Below, one piece after another: positions 1 to 7,985 of a DNA stretch of 64,000 bases. Each line of letters begins with the position of its first letter. The stretch's first letter is position 1. The translations under genes were made by a program, and so were the position numbers. The stretch is from an uncultured bacterium (GTDB lineage: Bacteria; Hydrogenedentota; Hydrogenedentia; Hydrogenedentales; CAILVY01): NCBI GenBank assembly GCA_937951485.1, contig CALEDJ010000058.1:1-64000 (forward strand). Reading direction: 5' to 3'. The notes beneath the pieces were generated by a model. It was not told the DNA's origin. It saw nothing but the letters and a program-made list of their open reading frames with translations, and did no database searches.

Positions 1-216
1 ATAACAGCATACCTCAGGTTTCGCGGCAAACGCCTGCTCCCGCTGGGAGGGGGAATAACAGCATACCTCAGGTTTCGCGGCAAACGCCCTCTCCCTCTGG
101 GAGAGGGAATAACAGCATACCTCAGGTTTCGCGGCAAACGCCTGCTCCCGCTGGGAGGGGGAATAACAGCATACCTCAGGTTTCGCGGTAAACGCCCTCT
201 CCCTCTGGGAGAGGGG
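1..216. repeat. Tandem array of four 54-bp units
   Basis: Four head-to-tail units start at 1, 55, 109 and 163, each beginning ATAACAGCATACCTCAGG. Units 1 and 3 look identical; units 2 and 4 are nearly identical to each other and differ from 1 and 3 in the CTCCC/GGGAG palindromic part. The pattern is therefore A-B-A-B, as if a 108-bp dimer had been duplicated. There are no unique spacers, so it is not a CRISPR array. The array may continue left of the window. Confidence 0.95.
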
Positions 217-397
217 TGGGGTGAGGGGGAACAAAACAGGACACCTTGGCACACGTGTCAATGATGCCTCAAGAATGCCATAGAGAGGTTTTCGTATGGA
301 ATAAGCCCGCCACATCATCTTGATTATTCAACAGGATTTTCCAAGGGTTTCGGGCATGGTCTTTCATCTTCTCAATAATCTGTTTTGGACAACACTG
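1..397 (-). mobile_element. Partial copy of MITE family 1 (left part outside window)
   Basis: Reading the minus strand from 397 down to 1 gives a sequence clearly related to 48030-48353: both open with CAGTGTTGTCCAAAA, then share the CATGCCC/CCCTTG, GATGATGTGGCGGGCTTAT, ATCATTGA and CCAAGGTGTCC blocks and the C-rich CCCTCACCCCACCC segment. The terminal repeat is at 383-397. The other end lies beyond base 1, so no target duplication can be tested. This copy differs from the complete one by holding four 54-bp units internally. No coding capacity. It is inverted relative to the copy at 48 kb. Confidence 0.85.
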
Positions 398-600
398 AAA
401 TCACCTGCAGGATAAGCAATAACCAAGCGGATGTCGTTCTGTCAGTCTATTGGATGGCTGTGAAAAAGCACTGTATGCTGATGTACGCCCAGACCGGCAG
501 TTATCTGGAGACGACGCGACGCCTTGGTATTGACCCGAGAACAGTGAAAGATCACATGGACACAACGTTTCTGGCAGAGATACGGGGACAAGCGCCATAA
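385..600 (+). pseudogene. Fis-type helix-turn-helix fragment (NtrC-family C-terminus remnant)
   Basis: A 71-residue reading frame whose second half (YAQTGSYLETTRRLGIDPRT, then VKDHM) matches the pattern of the Fis-type DNA-binding helix-turn-helix found at the C-terminus of sigma-54-dependent NtrC-like activators. The receiver and AAA+ domains that normally precede it are absent, and the only start is a TTG lying inside the terminal inverted repeat of the adjacent mobile element. The simplest reading is a truncated regulator whose upstream part was lost or displaced at the element insertion site. A small stand-alone Fis-like protein is the alternative. No good ribosome binding site is visible. 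The domain match is from pattern memory and the pseudogene call is inference. Confidence 0.4.
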
Positions 601-916
601 ACCTGAGCGCCCCTGCCGACGTTTCGGCAATCAGCGGCGCCGCCGCGCAACCACCGTCCTCGGGCGCATTGACGGTATGCGGCTTCGGTTTCTGGCATTT
701 TCCATTGGCCAGAACAAACGCGCTTGAGGGTGAAAGCGGCGAAGGCGCGCTTGCAGCCGGTGGGGGTTTTTTGCTTACGCAACTTCGGGGGGCATGTTCA
801 TCTTCGGGCAGTCTTCATGAAAAACGTGTCGAGTGATACGTTTTTCAGTGCTTCTCGTCGCACCTGAATGACCGGGTGAACATTGGGATCAGTCAATGTT
901 TTCAATGATTTTATAA
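601..916. other. Intergenic region without a supported gene
   Basis: No reading frame here has a plausible start, length and family. The only structure seen is a hairpin at 818-847, listed separately, which lies downstream of the minus-strand tRNA. Confidence 0.6.
818..847 (-). terminator. Hairpin downstream of tRNA-Asp, possible bidirectional terminator
   Basis: TGAAAAACGT pairs perfectly with ACGTTTTTCA (10 bp) around a 10-nt loop. The A-run and T-run lie inside the stem, so either strand presents a stem ending in U residues. It sits about 70 nt beyond the 3' end of the tRNA on the same strand. Function is inferred from position only. Confidence 0.35.
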
Positions 917-993
<77 letters not shown>

Positions 994-1098
994 GCGCGAT
1001 GAGATGCGTTCCATGAACGCGATAAACACTATATCATTGCGACATGGATCGTTTCAAGTGGAGGTCGCCCGCACGAGACGACGCCGGCCCTTCATGCA

Positions 1099-1968
1099 TT
1101 ATCCTTTGCCGCCGGTGGTGGCGATGCCTTGGATGAAGGTGCGCTGCGCGAGGAAAAAGAGCGCAATCACGGGCAGGGTAAAAATGCAGGCGCCGGCCAT
1201 AAGTTGCGCCCATTCGCCGCCATAACTGGACATGAACTGCTGGAGGCCATAGGCGAGGGTGTATCGGTTGGGATCGTTGATGTAGAGCAGGGGGCCGAAG
1301 AAATCGTTCCAGGTGCCGAGGAACTGAAAGAGGGCGCAGGTGGCGAGAGCGGGCCTGGCCAAAGGCAGCGACACCTGCCAGAAAATGCGCCACTCGCCGG
1401 CACCGTCAATGCGGGCGGCTTCGGCCAGATCTTCGGGAAGGGTCCGAAAGAACTGGCGCAGCAGGAAGATGTAGAACGCATTGCCGAAGAAGGCCGGCAC
1501 GATGAGGGGAAGATAGGTGCCGTACCAACCGAGCGCGCGGAATAGGGCGAAGACGGGGATCATGGTCACCTGTCCCGGCAGGGCCATGGTCGCAATCAGG
1601 ATAAGAAACAGGGGTTCACGTCCCCGGAATCGGATGCGGGCAAATCCGTAGGCCACGACGGCACTGGACCCGACCGCCCCGATGACGTTGGCGGCGCACA
1701 GGAAGAGCGTGTTTTTCAGGTACAGGGCGAGCGGCACGGTCTGCGCGGCGCGCGCATAGTTGCTCCACTGTACAGGCCGGGGGATGAGGCTTGTAAGAGT
1801 AATAGCGGTCTGGCGGCCTTCCGTGGCAAAAATCTGATCATCGGTTTTGAGTGATGTTGACAGCATCCACAACAGCGGCATGATGAACGGCACGCACAGG
1901 CATACAAGCACCCCATGCACCAGCAGGCGCTGGGCGCGGCTCAGGCGCAGTGGGGCGCTAGTCTTCAT
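1099..1968 (-). CDS. Carbohydrate ABC transporter permease, MalG/UgpE type
   Basis: A 289-residue inner-membrane permease with about six hydrophobic segments. It carries the binding-protein-dependent transport EAA loop, seen as EDLAEAARIDGAGEWRIFWQ followed by VSLPLARPA, which contacts the ATPase. The N-terminal first helix (VLVCLCVPFIMPLLWML) followed by a short periplasmic region is typical of MalG/UgpE. It is the last gene of a three-gene minus-strand operon and overlaps the binding-protein gene by 11 bp, which implies translational coupling. With the MalF-like partner it should form the membrane channel of a sugar or sugar-phosphate importer. No ATPase gene lies in the window, so a shared MsmX/MalK-type ATPase encoded elsewhere is likely. 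Substrate unknown. Confidence 0.93.
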   Translation of the reverse strand: MKTSAPLRLSRAQRLLVHGVLVCLCVPFIMPLLWMLSTSLKTDDQIFATEGRQTAITLTSLIPRPVQWSNYARAAQTVPLALYLKNTLFLCAANVIGAVGSSAVVAYGFARIRFRGREPLFLILIATMALPGQVTMIPVFALFRALGWYGTYLPLIVPAFFGNAFYIFLLRQFFRTLPEDLAEAARIDGAGEWRIFWQVSLPLARPALATCALFQFLGTWNDFFGPLLYINDPNRYTLAYGLQQFMSSYGGEWAQLMAGACIFTLPVIALFFLAQRTFIQGIATTGGKG

Positions 1969-3328
1969 AGCCGAACTCCCGTCGTGACGCGATTTCCCGA
2001 TTGATTTCCCGTTGCAGGCGGGCGAGCGCCGCCTGCGGCGTCAAGGTGCCGCGCATGGCCGAGTCATCCGCACTGAGAATGCGGTCGAAGAGATACACCT
2101 GGTAGGGCACAGGCGGCGTCGGATGCATGTTTTCGCTGGGCAACATGTCCAGAAAAGTCTGGAATTGAGGATGTTCCTCCACATATTTTCGATAGACAGG
2201 CGCCTCGGCGATGGCCGGGGAGAGCGGCAGCCATCCGCCCCAGGTATAGAATTCCGCGGCGCGTTCGGGTTCGGCGATGCCGGACCAGAACTTGATGAAT
2301 TCCCACGCGCCGTCAGGACAACGCGCGCCCACGGGGATGATCATGAAATTGCCGTTTGTCCAGCCGAACAGGGGTTTTCCCCCGGCGGGCGGCGGGATGG
2401 GCGCGGTGTCGTACTCAAGGTACGACGCGTACTGGGCGATCTGCTCGACACGCCATTGCCCATCCACATGAATGGCATAGGAACCGGTGATGAAGGGCCA
2501 GTCAATGTTCCCGATGCCCAGCGCCAGTCCGGATTGAAAACGCACGACCTCATCGAAACCCAATCGCCTTCGGGCTTCGGTCAGGAAGTTCAATGCGGCC
2601 AGGTTTTCCGGAGTGTCAATGAGCACCTCGCCCGTATCCCAATCGTAGAATCCCCCATTGAAGCCCGGCGCAAAAAAATGCAGGCCCATGGGCAGGAATC
2701 CGATACGGGTCAACGCGCCGGAAGCGTCAAATCGGTTCAGTTTGTCTCCCCATGCCATCAGTTCCTCGAGGGTTTCGGGAAAATCGCGCATATCCAGTCC
2801 CGCTTCGCGCAGGTGGTCCAGCCGAATGAAACAGGCCCACGCATTCAGCCCGGTGGTGACGCCATACAAGTCGCCCTTGTAGATGCCGATTTTCTGCACG
2901 GCCGGATAGGCTTCCCGCCGGAAACGATCCCATTCTTCAGGGGTCATGAGGTCGTTCAATTTCATCAGCAGGCCGCTTTCGGCCCATCTGGGGATGACCG
3001 GGTTCCACTGCGCCATGACGTCCGGCGGGTCCCCACCCGCCACGGCAAGCAGGAACTTCGAGTCCGCCGCCGCGCCGGGCACGGAAAGCGGAATTACTTC
3101 GTAGATTTCCTGGCTTTGATTGAAGCGTTCGGCGATGCGCTCCACGATCACTTTCCACTCGGCGGTCCACATATGCCAGAAGCGGACCGGAATCCGTTCG
3201 GGATAACGCCTGGGCTCAGGACCGGGCAGCGCGAAGATCGCGGCCACGCCGGCGAATGCCAGGGCGAATATCAATCCCGTCGCCCATCGCGCGCGTGGAA
3301 CAGACGTATCGCGGGCCTCAGTTTCCAT
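1958..3328 (-). CDS. Extracellular solute-binding protein of a carbohydrate ABC transporter
   Basis: A 456-residue family 1 solute-binding protein (UgpB/MalE-like). After a hydrophobic N-terminal segment (GLIFALAFAGVAAIFAL) it begins with the typical IPVRFWHMWTAEW strand and a RFNQSQEIYEV region, and ends with a C-terminal lobe. No lipobox cysteine follows the hydrophobic segment, so it is probably anchored by an uncleaved signal or released by signal peptidase I, not a lipoprotein. It overlaps both neighbouring permease genes by 11 bp, a compact operon in the order MalF-like, binding protein, MalG-like. This gene order, with the binding protein between the permeases, is less common than binding protein first. 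Likely ligand is a di- or oligosaccharide; the sequence does not say which. Confidence 0.9.
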   Translation of the reverse strand: METEARDTSVPRARWATGLIFALAFAGVAAIFALPGPEPRRYPERIPVRFWHMWTAEWKVIVERIAERFNQSQEIYEVIPLSVPGAAADSKFLLAVAGGDPPDVMAQWNPVIPRWAESGLLMKLNDLMTPEEWDRFRREAYPAVQKIGIYKGDLYGVTTGLNAWACFIRLDHLREAGLDMRDFPETLEELMAWGDKLNRFDASGALTRIGFLPMGLHFFAPGFNGGFYDWDTGEVLIDTPENLAALNFLTEARRRLGFDEVVRFQSGLALGIGNIDWPFITGSYAIHVDGQWRVEQIAQYASYLEYDTAPIPPPAGGKPLFGWTNGNFMIIPVGARCPDGAWEFIKFWSGIAEPERAAEFYTWGGWLPLSPAIAEAPVYRKYVEEHPQFQTFLDMLPSENMHPTPPVPYQVYLFDRILSADDSAMRGTLTPQAALARLQREINREIASRREFGYED

Positions 3329-4184
3329 AATGCACCCATCGCTTGTGCGTGCGGAATATCAGGATGGTGAAAAACATCACGACGACGAAGAGAATCCATG
3401 CCATGGCGCTGGCATAGCCCATGTCGAGGTAACGCCAGGCCCGGTTGAACAGATACAGTGCGTAGAAATGGGTGCTGTCCTCCGGCCCGCCCATCGTCAT
3501 GATGTACGCCTGCGTAAAATACTGGAACGACCCGATCACGCCCATGATCAGATTGAAAAAAATGACCGGCGTAATCATCGGCAATGTCACGTGCCAGGTC
3601 CGCTGCAACGGTCCCGCCCCGTCAATGATGGCCGCCTCGTAGAGCGTCATCGGCACGTCTTTCAGCCCGGCAAGATAGATAATCATGCCGCCGCCCACCG
3701 CCCACAGCGACATGAAGACCAGCGACCAGAACGCCCACGTCGTATCCTGAAGCCATGCCGGACCAACAATGCCGAAGACGCGGAGGAGTCCATTGACCAG
3801 GCCGATTTGCGGATTGAGTATCCAGACGAAAACCACGGAAGTCGCCACTACGGGCACAATGGAGGGGATGTAGAAGATGGTGCGATAGACGCTGATCCCC
3901 CGAATCTCCAGATTGAGCAAAAGGGCCAGCCCCAATCCCGCGGCAATCCCGACCGGCACCGCCACCAGCGCATACTTGAACGTAATCCCCAATGATTTCC
4001 AGAACAACGGGTCGTCGAAGAACAGTTTCCGGTAGTTTGCCAACCCGACCCAAACCGGCGGCGATACGACATCATATCGGGTGAAAGAAAAATAAATGCT
4101 CAGCAGAAAAGGGCCTGCGACGAATACAGTAAACCCAATCAGCCATGGGCTGATAAAGGCATAACCCACCCACTTCTTGCGCAT
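3318..4184 (-). CDS. Carbohydrate ABC transporter permease, MalF/UgpA type
   Basis: A 288-residue permease with six hydrophobic segments. The EAA loop is seen as MTLYEAAIIDGAGPLQRTWH followed by VTLPMITPV. The ORF track starts at 4262, but ATG 4184 (MRKKWVGYAFISPWLIGF) is preferred: it gives the standard N-terminus of the family and is preceded by AAAGGGA. It is the first gene of the three-gene importer operon and overlaps the next gene by 11 bp. Together the products form the transmembrane channel; no ATPase is encoded nearby. The 258 bp upstream separate it from a divergent methyltransferase gene and contain the older copy of MITE family 2, which may therefore sit in or near its promoter. 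Confidence 0.92.
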   Translation of the reverse strand: MRKKWVGYAFISPWLIGFTVFVAGPFLLSIYFSFTRYDVVSPPVWVGLANYRKLFFDDPLFWKSLGITFKYALVAVPVGIAAGLGLALLLNLEIRGISVYRTIFYIPSIVPVVATSVVFVWILNPQIGLVNGLLRVFGIVGPAWLQDTTWAFWSLVFMSLWAVGGGMIIYLAGLKDVPMTLYEAAIIDGAGPLQRTWHVTLPMITPVIFFNLIMGVIGSFQYFTQAYIMTMGGPEDSTHFYALYLFNRAWRYLDMGYASAMAWILFVVVMFFTILIFRTHKRWVHYGN

Positions 4185-4286
4185 ACGGGGTCCCTTTGGC
4201 GCATCGCCGTGCGCGCTTGTGGCGAAGACATTCCCATCTCGCCGACACCATATTCGCCGCACGGACGCAAAAGATCAAGTCACCGG

Positions 4287-4384
4287 AGGCATTTGCGAAA
4301 TGGACATTGTTGATGCCGGCGCCATCGAGAATCCTGGGCGTTCTGTATTTACATGCGAGGCAACAGGTCATTTTGCAGACGCAT
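4287..4384 (+). mobile_element. MITE family 2, older copy A
   Basis: 98 bp that align without gaps to the 98-bp element at 6976-7073; by hand about 71 of 98 positions match, with the left 17 bases identical. The left end AGGCATTTGCGAAATGG is intact; the right end (TCATTTTGCAGACGCAT) has decayed from the inverted repeat. No target duplication remains. It lies in the divergent promoter region of the ABC importer and the methyltransferase. Confidence 0.8.
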
Positions 4385-4442
4385 GAGCGGAATTGTCTTG
4401 GATTTGGCGGGTGTGGCACAATGGGTGCGCTCTTGGGGCGGG

Positions 4443-5081
4443 ATGGAAAACGCTTTTCGCGCGGCGCACGCCGCCGCGGGAGAGGGAGGGAAAGTGTCTG
4501 TGTTTACGCTGACATTTATGAAAGAAGTGCTGCGCGCCAATCGGACGACGGGCGCCATTGCGCCAAGCGGGCGCAGATTGGCCGAATGCGTGACGGAAAT
4601 GGCGCAGATCGCCGGCGAAAAGGTGATCGTCGAATATGGTCCCGGCACAGGGGTATTCACTGAGGTGATCCTTCAGAAGAAGGACCCCGACGCCTTTTTC
4701 ATCGCCTTGGAAGTGAATCCGGAGTTCGTGAGAGCAACGCGTGCGCGATGCCCTGGGGTCACTGTCTATGAGGATTCCGCAGAAAACACTATCAAGTACC
4801 TGCGCGAGGCGGGACATGATCATTGCGATGTGATTGTTTCCGGTCTTCCCTGGACGCGCTTTGACGATTCCCTCCAGGATTCCATTCTGAACGCCACCCA
4901 TGAAGTCCTGCGGCCCGGCGGGCGGTTTGTCACCTTCTCCTATGCGTTCAGTCCCTGGGTGCCGTCCGGGCGCAAGTTTTTCAAGGGAAAACTTCCGGCA
5001 AAGTTTCCCAAAACCACGGTTTCCCGCCCGATTTGGAAAAACTTTCCGCCCTGTTTGGTGTTCACAGCGGAAAAAGAATGA
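4443..5081 (+). CDS. Phospholipid N-methyltransferase-like SAM-dependent methyltransferase
   Basis: About 212 residues from ATG 4443, preceded by a G-rich stretch; the track start at 4353 would run through the MITE and is less likely. The sequence FMKEVLRANRTTGAIAPSGR, followed by EYGPGTGVFTEVIL (SAM-binding motif I) and VSGLPWTRF, matches the family that includes Rhodobacter/Agrobacterium-type phosphatidylethanolamine N-methyltransferase PmtA and the related rRNA dimethylase-like phospholipid methyltransferases. Expected role: methylation of a membrane phospholipid headgroup from S-adenosylmethionine at the cytoplasmic face. Only 87 bp separate it from the downstream ThuA-like gene. Substrate assignment is family-based. 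The C-terminus (PCLVFTAEK) is also typical. Confidence 0.75.
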   Translation: MENAFRAAHAAAGEGGKVSVFTLTFMKEVLRANRTTGAIAPSGRRLAECVTEMAQIAGEKVIVEYGPGTGVFTEVILQKKDPDAFFIALEVNPEFVRATRARCPGVTVYEDSAENTIKYLREAGHDHCDVIVSGLPWTRFDDSLQDSILNATHEVLRPGGRFVTFSYAFSPWVPSGRKFFKGKLPAKFPKTTVSRPIWKNFPPCLVFTAEKE

Positions 5082-5168
5082 ATACGGCGATGGGGGAACA
5101 ATCTTGTCCCGGGGCATGACGGGAATATCATCGAGTGTATTCCTTGGATTCTGGAGGCTTTGACAAAC

Positions 5169-5813
5169 ATGAAATCGGCATTGTTGGTGTGGGGCGGATG
5201 GGACGGCCACGAACCCAGAGAATCCGTGGCGCGATTTGTTCCTTTTCTTGAAAAGGAAGGCTATGCCGTTGAAGTGGCGGATTCTTTGTCGGTCTTCGAG
5301 GACGCGGCGAAGATGAATGCGCTGAATCTTGTAGTGCCCTGCTGGACCATGGGTGCGCTGACGGGGGAACAGGAACGAGGGCTTCTGAACGCGGTGCTGT
5401 CCGGCGTCGGTATTGCCGGCTGGCACGGCGGCATGGGTGATGCTTTCCGCAATAACACCGGTTATCAGTTTATGGTCGGCGGGCAGTTCGTTGAGCATCC
5501 GGGGGGAATTCACGAGTATCTTGTGCACATCACCCGGCCCGATGACCCCATCATGACCGGATTGAAAGACTTCTCCGTTTGCTCAGAGAAGTACTACATG
5601 CACGTGGACCCGTCCAATGAGGTGCTGGCGACAACGACCTTTGACGGCACACACTGCCCCTGGATTGACGGCTGCGTGATGCCGGTCGTATGGAAGCGTC
5701 GTTATGGCGCGGGGCGGGTGTTTTACTCCGCACTCGGTCATGTTGCGTCGGATTTCGACGTGCCGGAATGTTTTACGATCATGGCGCGCGGCATGCTCTG
5801 GGCAAGCCGCTGA
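5169..5813 (+). CDS. ThuA-like domain protein
   Basis: A 214-residue single-domain ThuA protein with a class I glutamine-amidotransferase-like fold ([12 protein letters not shown], then [18 protein letters not shown] and [12 protein letters not shown]). The closing DYSALGH-type motif is seen as [14 protein letters not shown]. There is no signal peptide, so it is cytoplasmic. ATG 5169 is chosen over the TTG at 5160 because GGAG lies at suitable spacing. ThuA proteins act with Gfo/Idh/MocA oxidoreductases in trehalose/disaccharide utilisation in rhizobia, where 3-keto sugars are intermediates. Here the next gene, 41 bp downstream, is exactly such an oxidoreductase, so a joint role in sugar catabolism is a reasonable inference. 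The exact reaction of ThuA is not established from sequence. Confidence 0.85.
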   Translation: MKSALLVWGGWDGHEPRESVARFVPFLEKEGYAVEVADSLSVFEDAAKMNALNLVVPCWTMGALTGEQERGLLNAVLSGVGIAGWHGGMGDAFRNNTGYQFMVGGQFVEHPGGIHEYLVHITRPDDPIMTGLKDFSVCSEKYYMHVDPSNEVLATTTFDGTHCPWIDGCVMPVVWKRRYGAGRVFYSALGHVASDFDVPECFTIMARGMLWASR

Positions 5814-5854
5814 ATTTCGCTTGACAGAAAGCGATTTATCACAGGAGAACCCAT

Positions 5855-6958
5855 ATGAAACCCATCAAAGTCGGCGTCATCGGCTGCGGCAACATCAGCA
5901 ACATCTATTTTCAGAACATGAAGCGGTTTCCGATACTGGAACTTGCGGCGTGCGCGGACTTGATCAAGGAGCGCGCCGCTGCAAAAGCGAAGGAGCATGG
6001 TATCCGCAAGGCATGCAGCGTTAAGGAACTCATCGCCGACAAGTCCATCGATCTGGTGGTGAATCTCACCGTGCCCAAGGCGCACACCGACGTGGATGAA
6101 GCGGCGCTGAAAGCGGGCAAGCATGTGTACAGCGAGAAGCCGCTGGCGCTGGATCGCGACGACGGATGCCGGATTCTGGAACTGGCCAGGAAAAAAGGAC
6201 TCCTGGTCGGATGCGCCCCCGACACAATGCTGGGCGCGGGCATTCAAACGGCGCGGAAACTGATTGACGACGGCTGGATTGGTGAACCCGTATCTGCGAC
6301 GGCCTTCATGCAATGCCACGGCCACGAAAACTGGCACCCCGACCCCGAATTCTATTACGAGAAGGGTGGGGGGCCGATGTTCGACATGGGGCCATATTAC
6401 CTCACAGCCCTCATCACGCTGATGGGACCGGTGCGAAGGGTCTGCGCCGCCACGCGCATCACCTTCCCCGAACGCACCATCACCAGCAAGCCCAAACATG
6501 GAAAAGTGGTCAAAGTGGAAGTGCCGACTCACGTCGCCGGCGTCATGGATTTTCAGAACGGCGCCATCGGGACCATTGTCACCAGTTTCGACGTGTGGGC
6601 GGCCACCCTGCCCTGCATTGAGATTCATGGAACGAAGGGATCCATGGGCGTGCCCGATCCCAACGGTTTCGGCGGCGCGGTGATGCTGCGTCGTGCCGGC
6701 GCCCCGGAATGGAAGGAAATCCCGCATTCCCACGGCTACGCCGACCAGTCGCGCGGCGTCGGCGTGGCCGACATGGCCTGCGCCATTCGCGGAACACGCG
6801 CCCATCGCGCCAGCGGACGCCTCGCCTTCCATGTGCTGGACATCATGCAGGCGTTTCATGAATCCTCAGACCAGGGAGCGCATGTCGTGTTGACCACTTC
6901 CTGCGAGCGCCCCGCGCCCATGCCGACCGATCTGCCGGATGGCATCCTGGACCCCTGA
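5855..6958 (+). CDS. Gfo/Idh/MocA family oxidoreductase
   Basis: A 367-residue NAD(P)-dependent sugar or inositol dehydrogenase-like protein. The Rossmann motif VGVIGCGNISNIYF is at residues 5-20, the conserved SEKPLALD (EKP) motif near 95, and the C-terminal alpha/beta domain carries a GGGPMFDMGPYY motif (substrate-binding region). AGGAGA precedes ATG 5855 at good spacing. It follows the ThuA-like gene by 41 bp, likely as an operon, echoing the thuA-thuB pairing of rhizobia. Probable reaction: reversible oxidation of a sugar hydroxyl, possibly at C3; substrate unknown. MITE family 2 copy B is inserted 17 bp after the stop codon and may supply a terminator-like hairpin. Confidence 0.92.
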   Translation: MKPIKVGVIGCGNISNIYFQNMKRFPILELAACADLIKERAAAKAKEHGIRKACSVKELIADKSIDLVVNLTVPKAHTDVDEAALKAGKHVYSEKPLALDRDDGCRILELARKKGLLVGCAPDTMLGAGIQTARKLIDDGWIGEPVSATAFMQCHGHENWHPDPEFYYEKGGGPMFDMGPYYLTALITLMGPVRRVCAATRITFPERTITSKPKHGKVVKVEVPTHVAGVMDFQNGAIGTIVTSFDVWAATLPCIEIHGTKGSMGVPDPNGFGGAVMLRRAGAPEWKEIPHSHGYADQSRGVGVADMACAIRGTRAHRASGRLAFHVLDIMQAFHESSDQGAHVVLTTSCERPAPMPTDLPDGILDP

Positions 6959-6975
6959 TATGATGCGGTGAAAAG

Positions 6976-7073
6976 AGGCATTTGCGAAATGGGCATTCAT
7001 GACGCCGGCCCCATCGAAAATCCCCGGCATTTCCCCTTCGTATGCGAAAAAACAACCCATTTCGCAAATGCCT
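6976..7073 (+). mobile_element. MITE family 2, copy B, with perfect ends and target duplication
   Basis: 98-bp element. The 18-bp terminal inverted repeats are perfect: AGGCATTTGCGAAATGGG at 6976-6993 and its reverse complement at 7056-7073. An 8-bp direct repeat GTGAAAAG flanks it exactly (6968-6975 and 7074-7081), which is the signature of a transposition event. It has no coding capacity and must be mobilised in trans. The insertion is intergenic, after the Gfo/Idh/MocA gene. Confidence 0.95.
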
Positions 7074-7281
7074 GTGAAAAGACATTGCGGCGGTTTGCAT
7101 CCTGATCAGCATTCCTTTATGCTGGACACATGGAAGTGGTGGGTTTCCCCGCCAGGTGTGTGAGATGACGGGGAAAATGAGTTCCATGTAGTGTCGGAGA
7201 AACCGGCCTGCGGGAGCGCGGTTCACAACGCGCCCGACGTTGTGACCGCATGGCCGCTGCGTCTTACAGGGAGGCAGGCGT

Positions 7282-7926
7282 ATGGCGTACCAGGAACATG
7301 TCAAGATGTTGGCGGGGGGCGTAGAAGCGTGGAACGCCTGCCGCCGTTCAGACCCCGCCCTGACCCCCGATTTGAGTGGAATCAACCTTTCCGGACAAAA
7401 TCTTCAGGGGATTGACTTCAACCGGGCGGCACTGGGGAACGCCAATCTTTATGGGGCGAACCTCACCGGAGCAAATTTCACGGGCGCCTATCTCATCGGC
7501 GCAAATCTGTTCAACGCCAACCTCGAAAACGCCAATTTCACGGGGGCCGATCTTACAGGGGTGAAACTCGGGGAAGCCCTCATCCGGGGCGCCTGTTTCC
7601 GCAACGCGATTTTGAACGAAGCCGACCTGCACGGCCGCGATCTGCGCAACATGAACTTCGCCGGCGCGAACCTGTTTCGCGCCAATTTGCGGGAGGTCAA
7701 CTTCGCCGGCGCGAATCTGCGCGACGCTTATCTCGGCGAAGCCTGTCTGTGCATGGCCAATCTGCTGGGCGCCGATGTGGCGGGAGCCACCATGCTTAAC
7801 GCCGACTTGCGGGAGGCGTATCTGCGCGACCTGGATCTCAAAAGCGTCAATCTCGCCGGCGCGAAACTCGACGGCGCATACCTCTCCTTCAAGCAGCGCC
7901 TCGGGCTGTTGATGAGCAGAAGATAA
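7282..7926 (+). CDS. Pentapeptide-repeat protein
   Basis: A 214-residue protein in which, from about residue 30 to 205, nearly every fifth residue fits A(D/N)LXX: for example GANLTGANFTGAYLIGANLF. Such proteins form a right-handed quadrilateral beta-helix. A short helical N-terminus (HVKMLAGGVEAWNACRRSDP) precedes the repeats and a basic tail (FKQRLGLLMSRR) follows. No signal peptide or membrane segment is seen, so it is probably cytoplasmic. Some family members bind DNA gyrase or act as scaffolds, but nothing here points to a partner. The gene converges with the downstream MFS gene, leaving 59 bp between them. Start chosen as given in the track; an AGGCAGGCG sequence lies just upstream. Confidence 0.9.
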   Translation: MAYQEHVKMLAGGVEAWNACRRSDPALTPDLSGINLSGQNLQGIDFNRAALGNANLYGANLTGANFTGAYLIGANLFNANLENANFTGADLTGVKLGEALIRGACFRNAILNEADLHGRDLRNMNFAGANLFRANLREVNFAGANLRDAYLGEACLCMANLLGADVAGATMLNADLREAYLRDLDLKSVNLAGAKLDGAYLSFKQRLGLLMSRR

Positions 7927-7985
7927 GCGCATGTCTCTGCGTGATTGAAGGACTTTTCACGCCCACGTTCGACTGGGCAAAAACG

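Noticed and set aside
1-216. CRISPR array
   Set aside because: Units are 54 bp, head-to-tail with no unique spacers, and belong to a mobile element.
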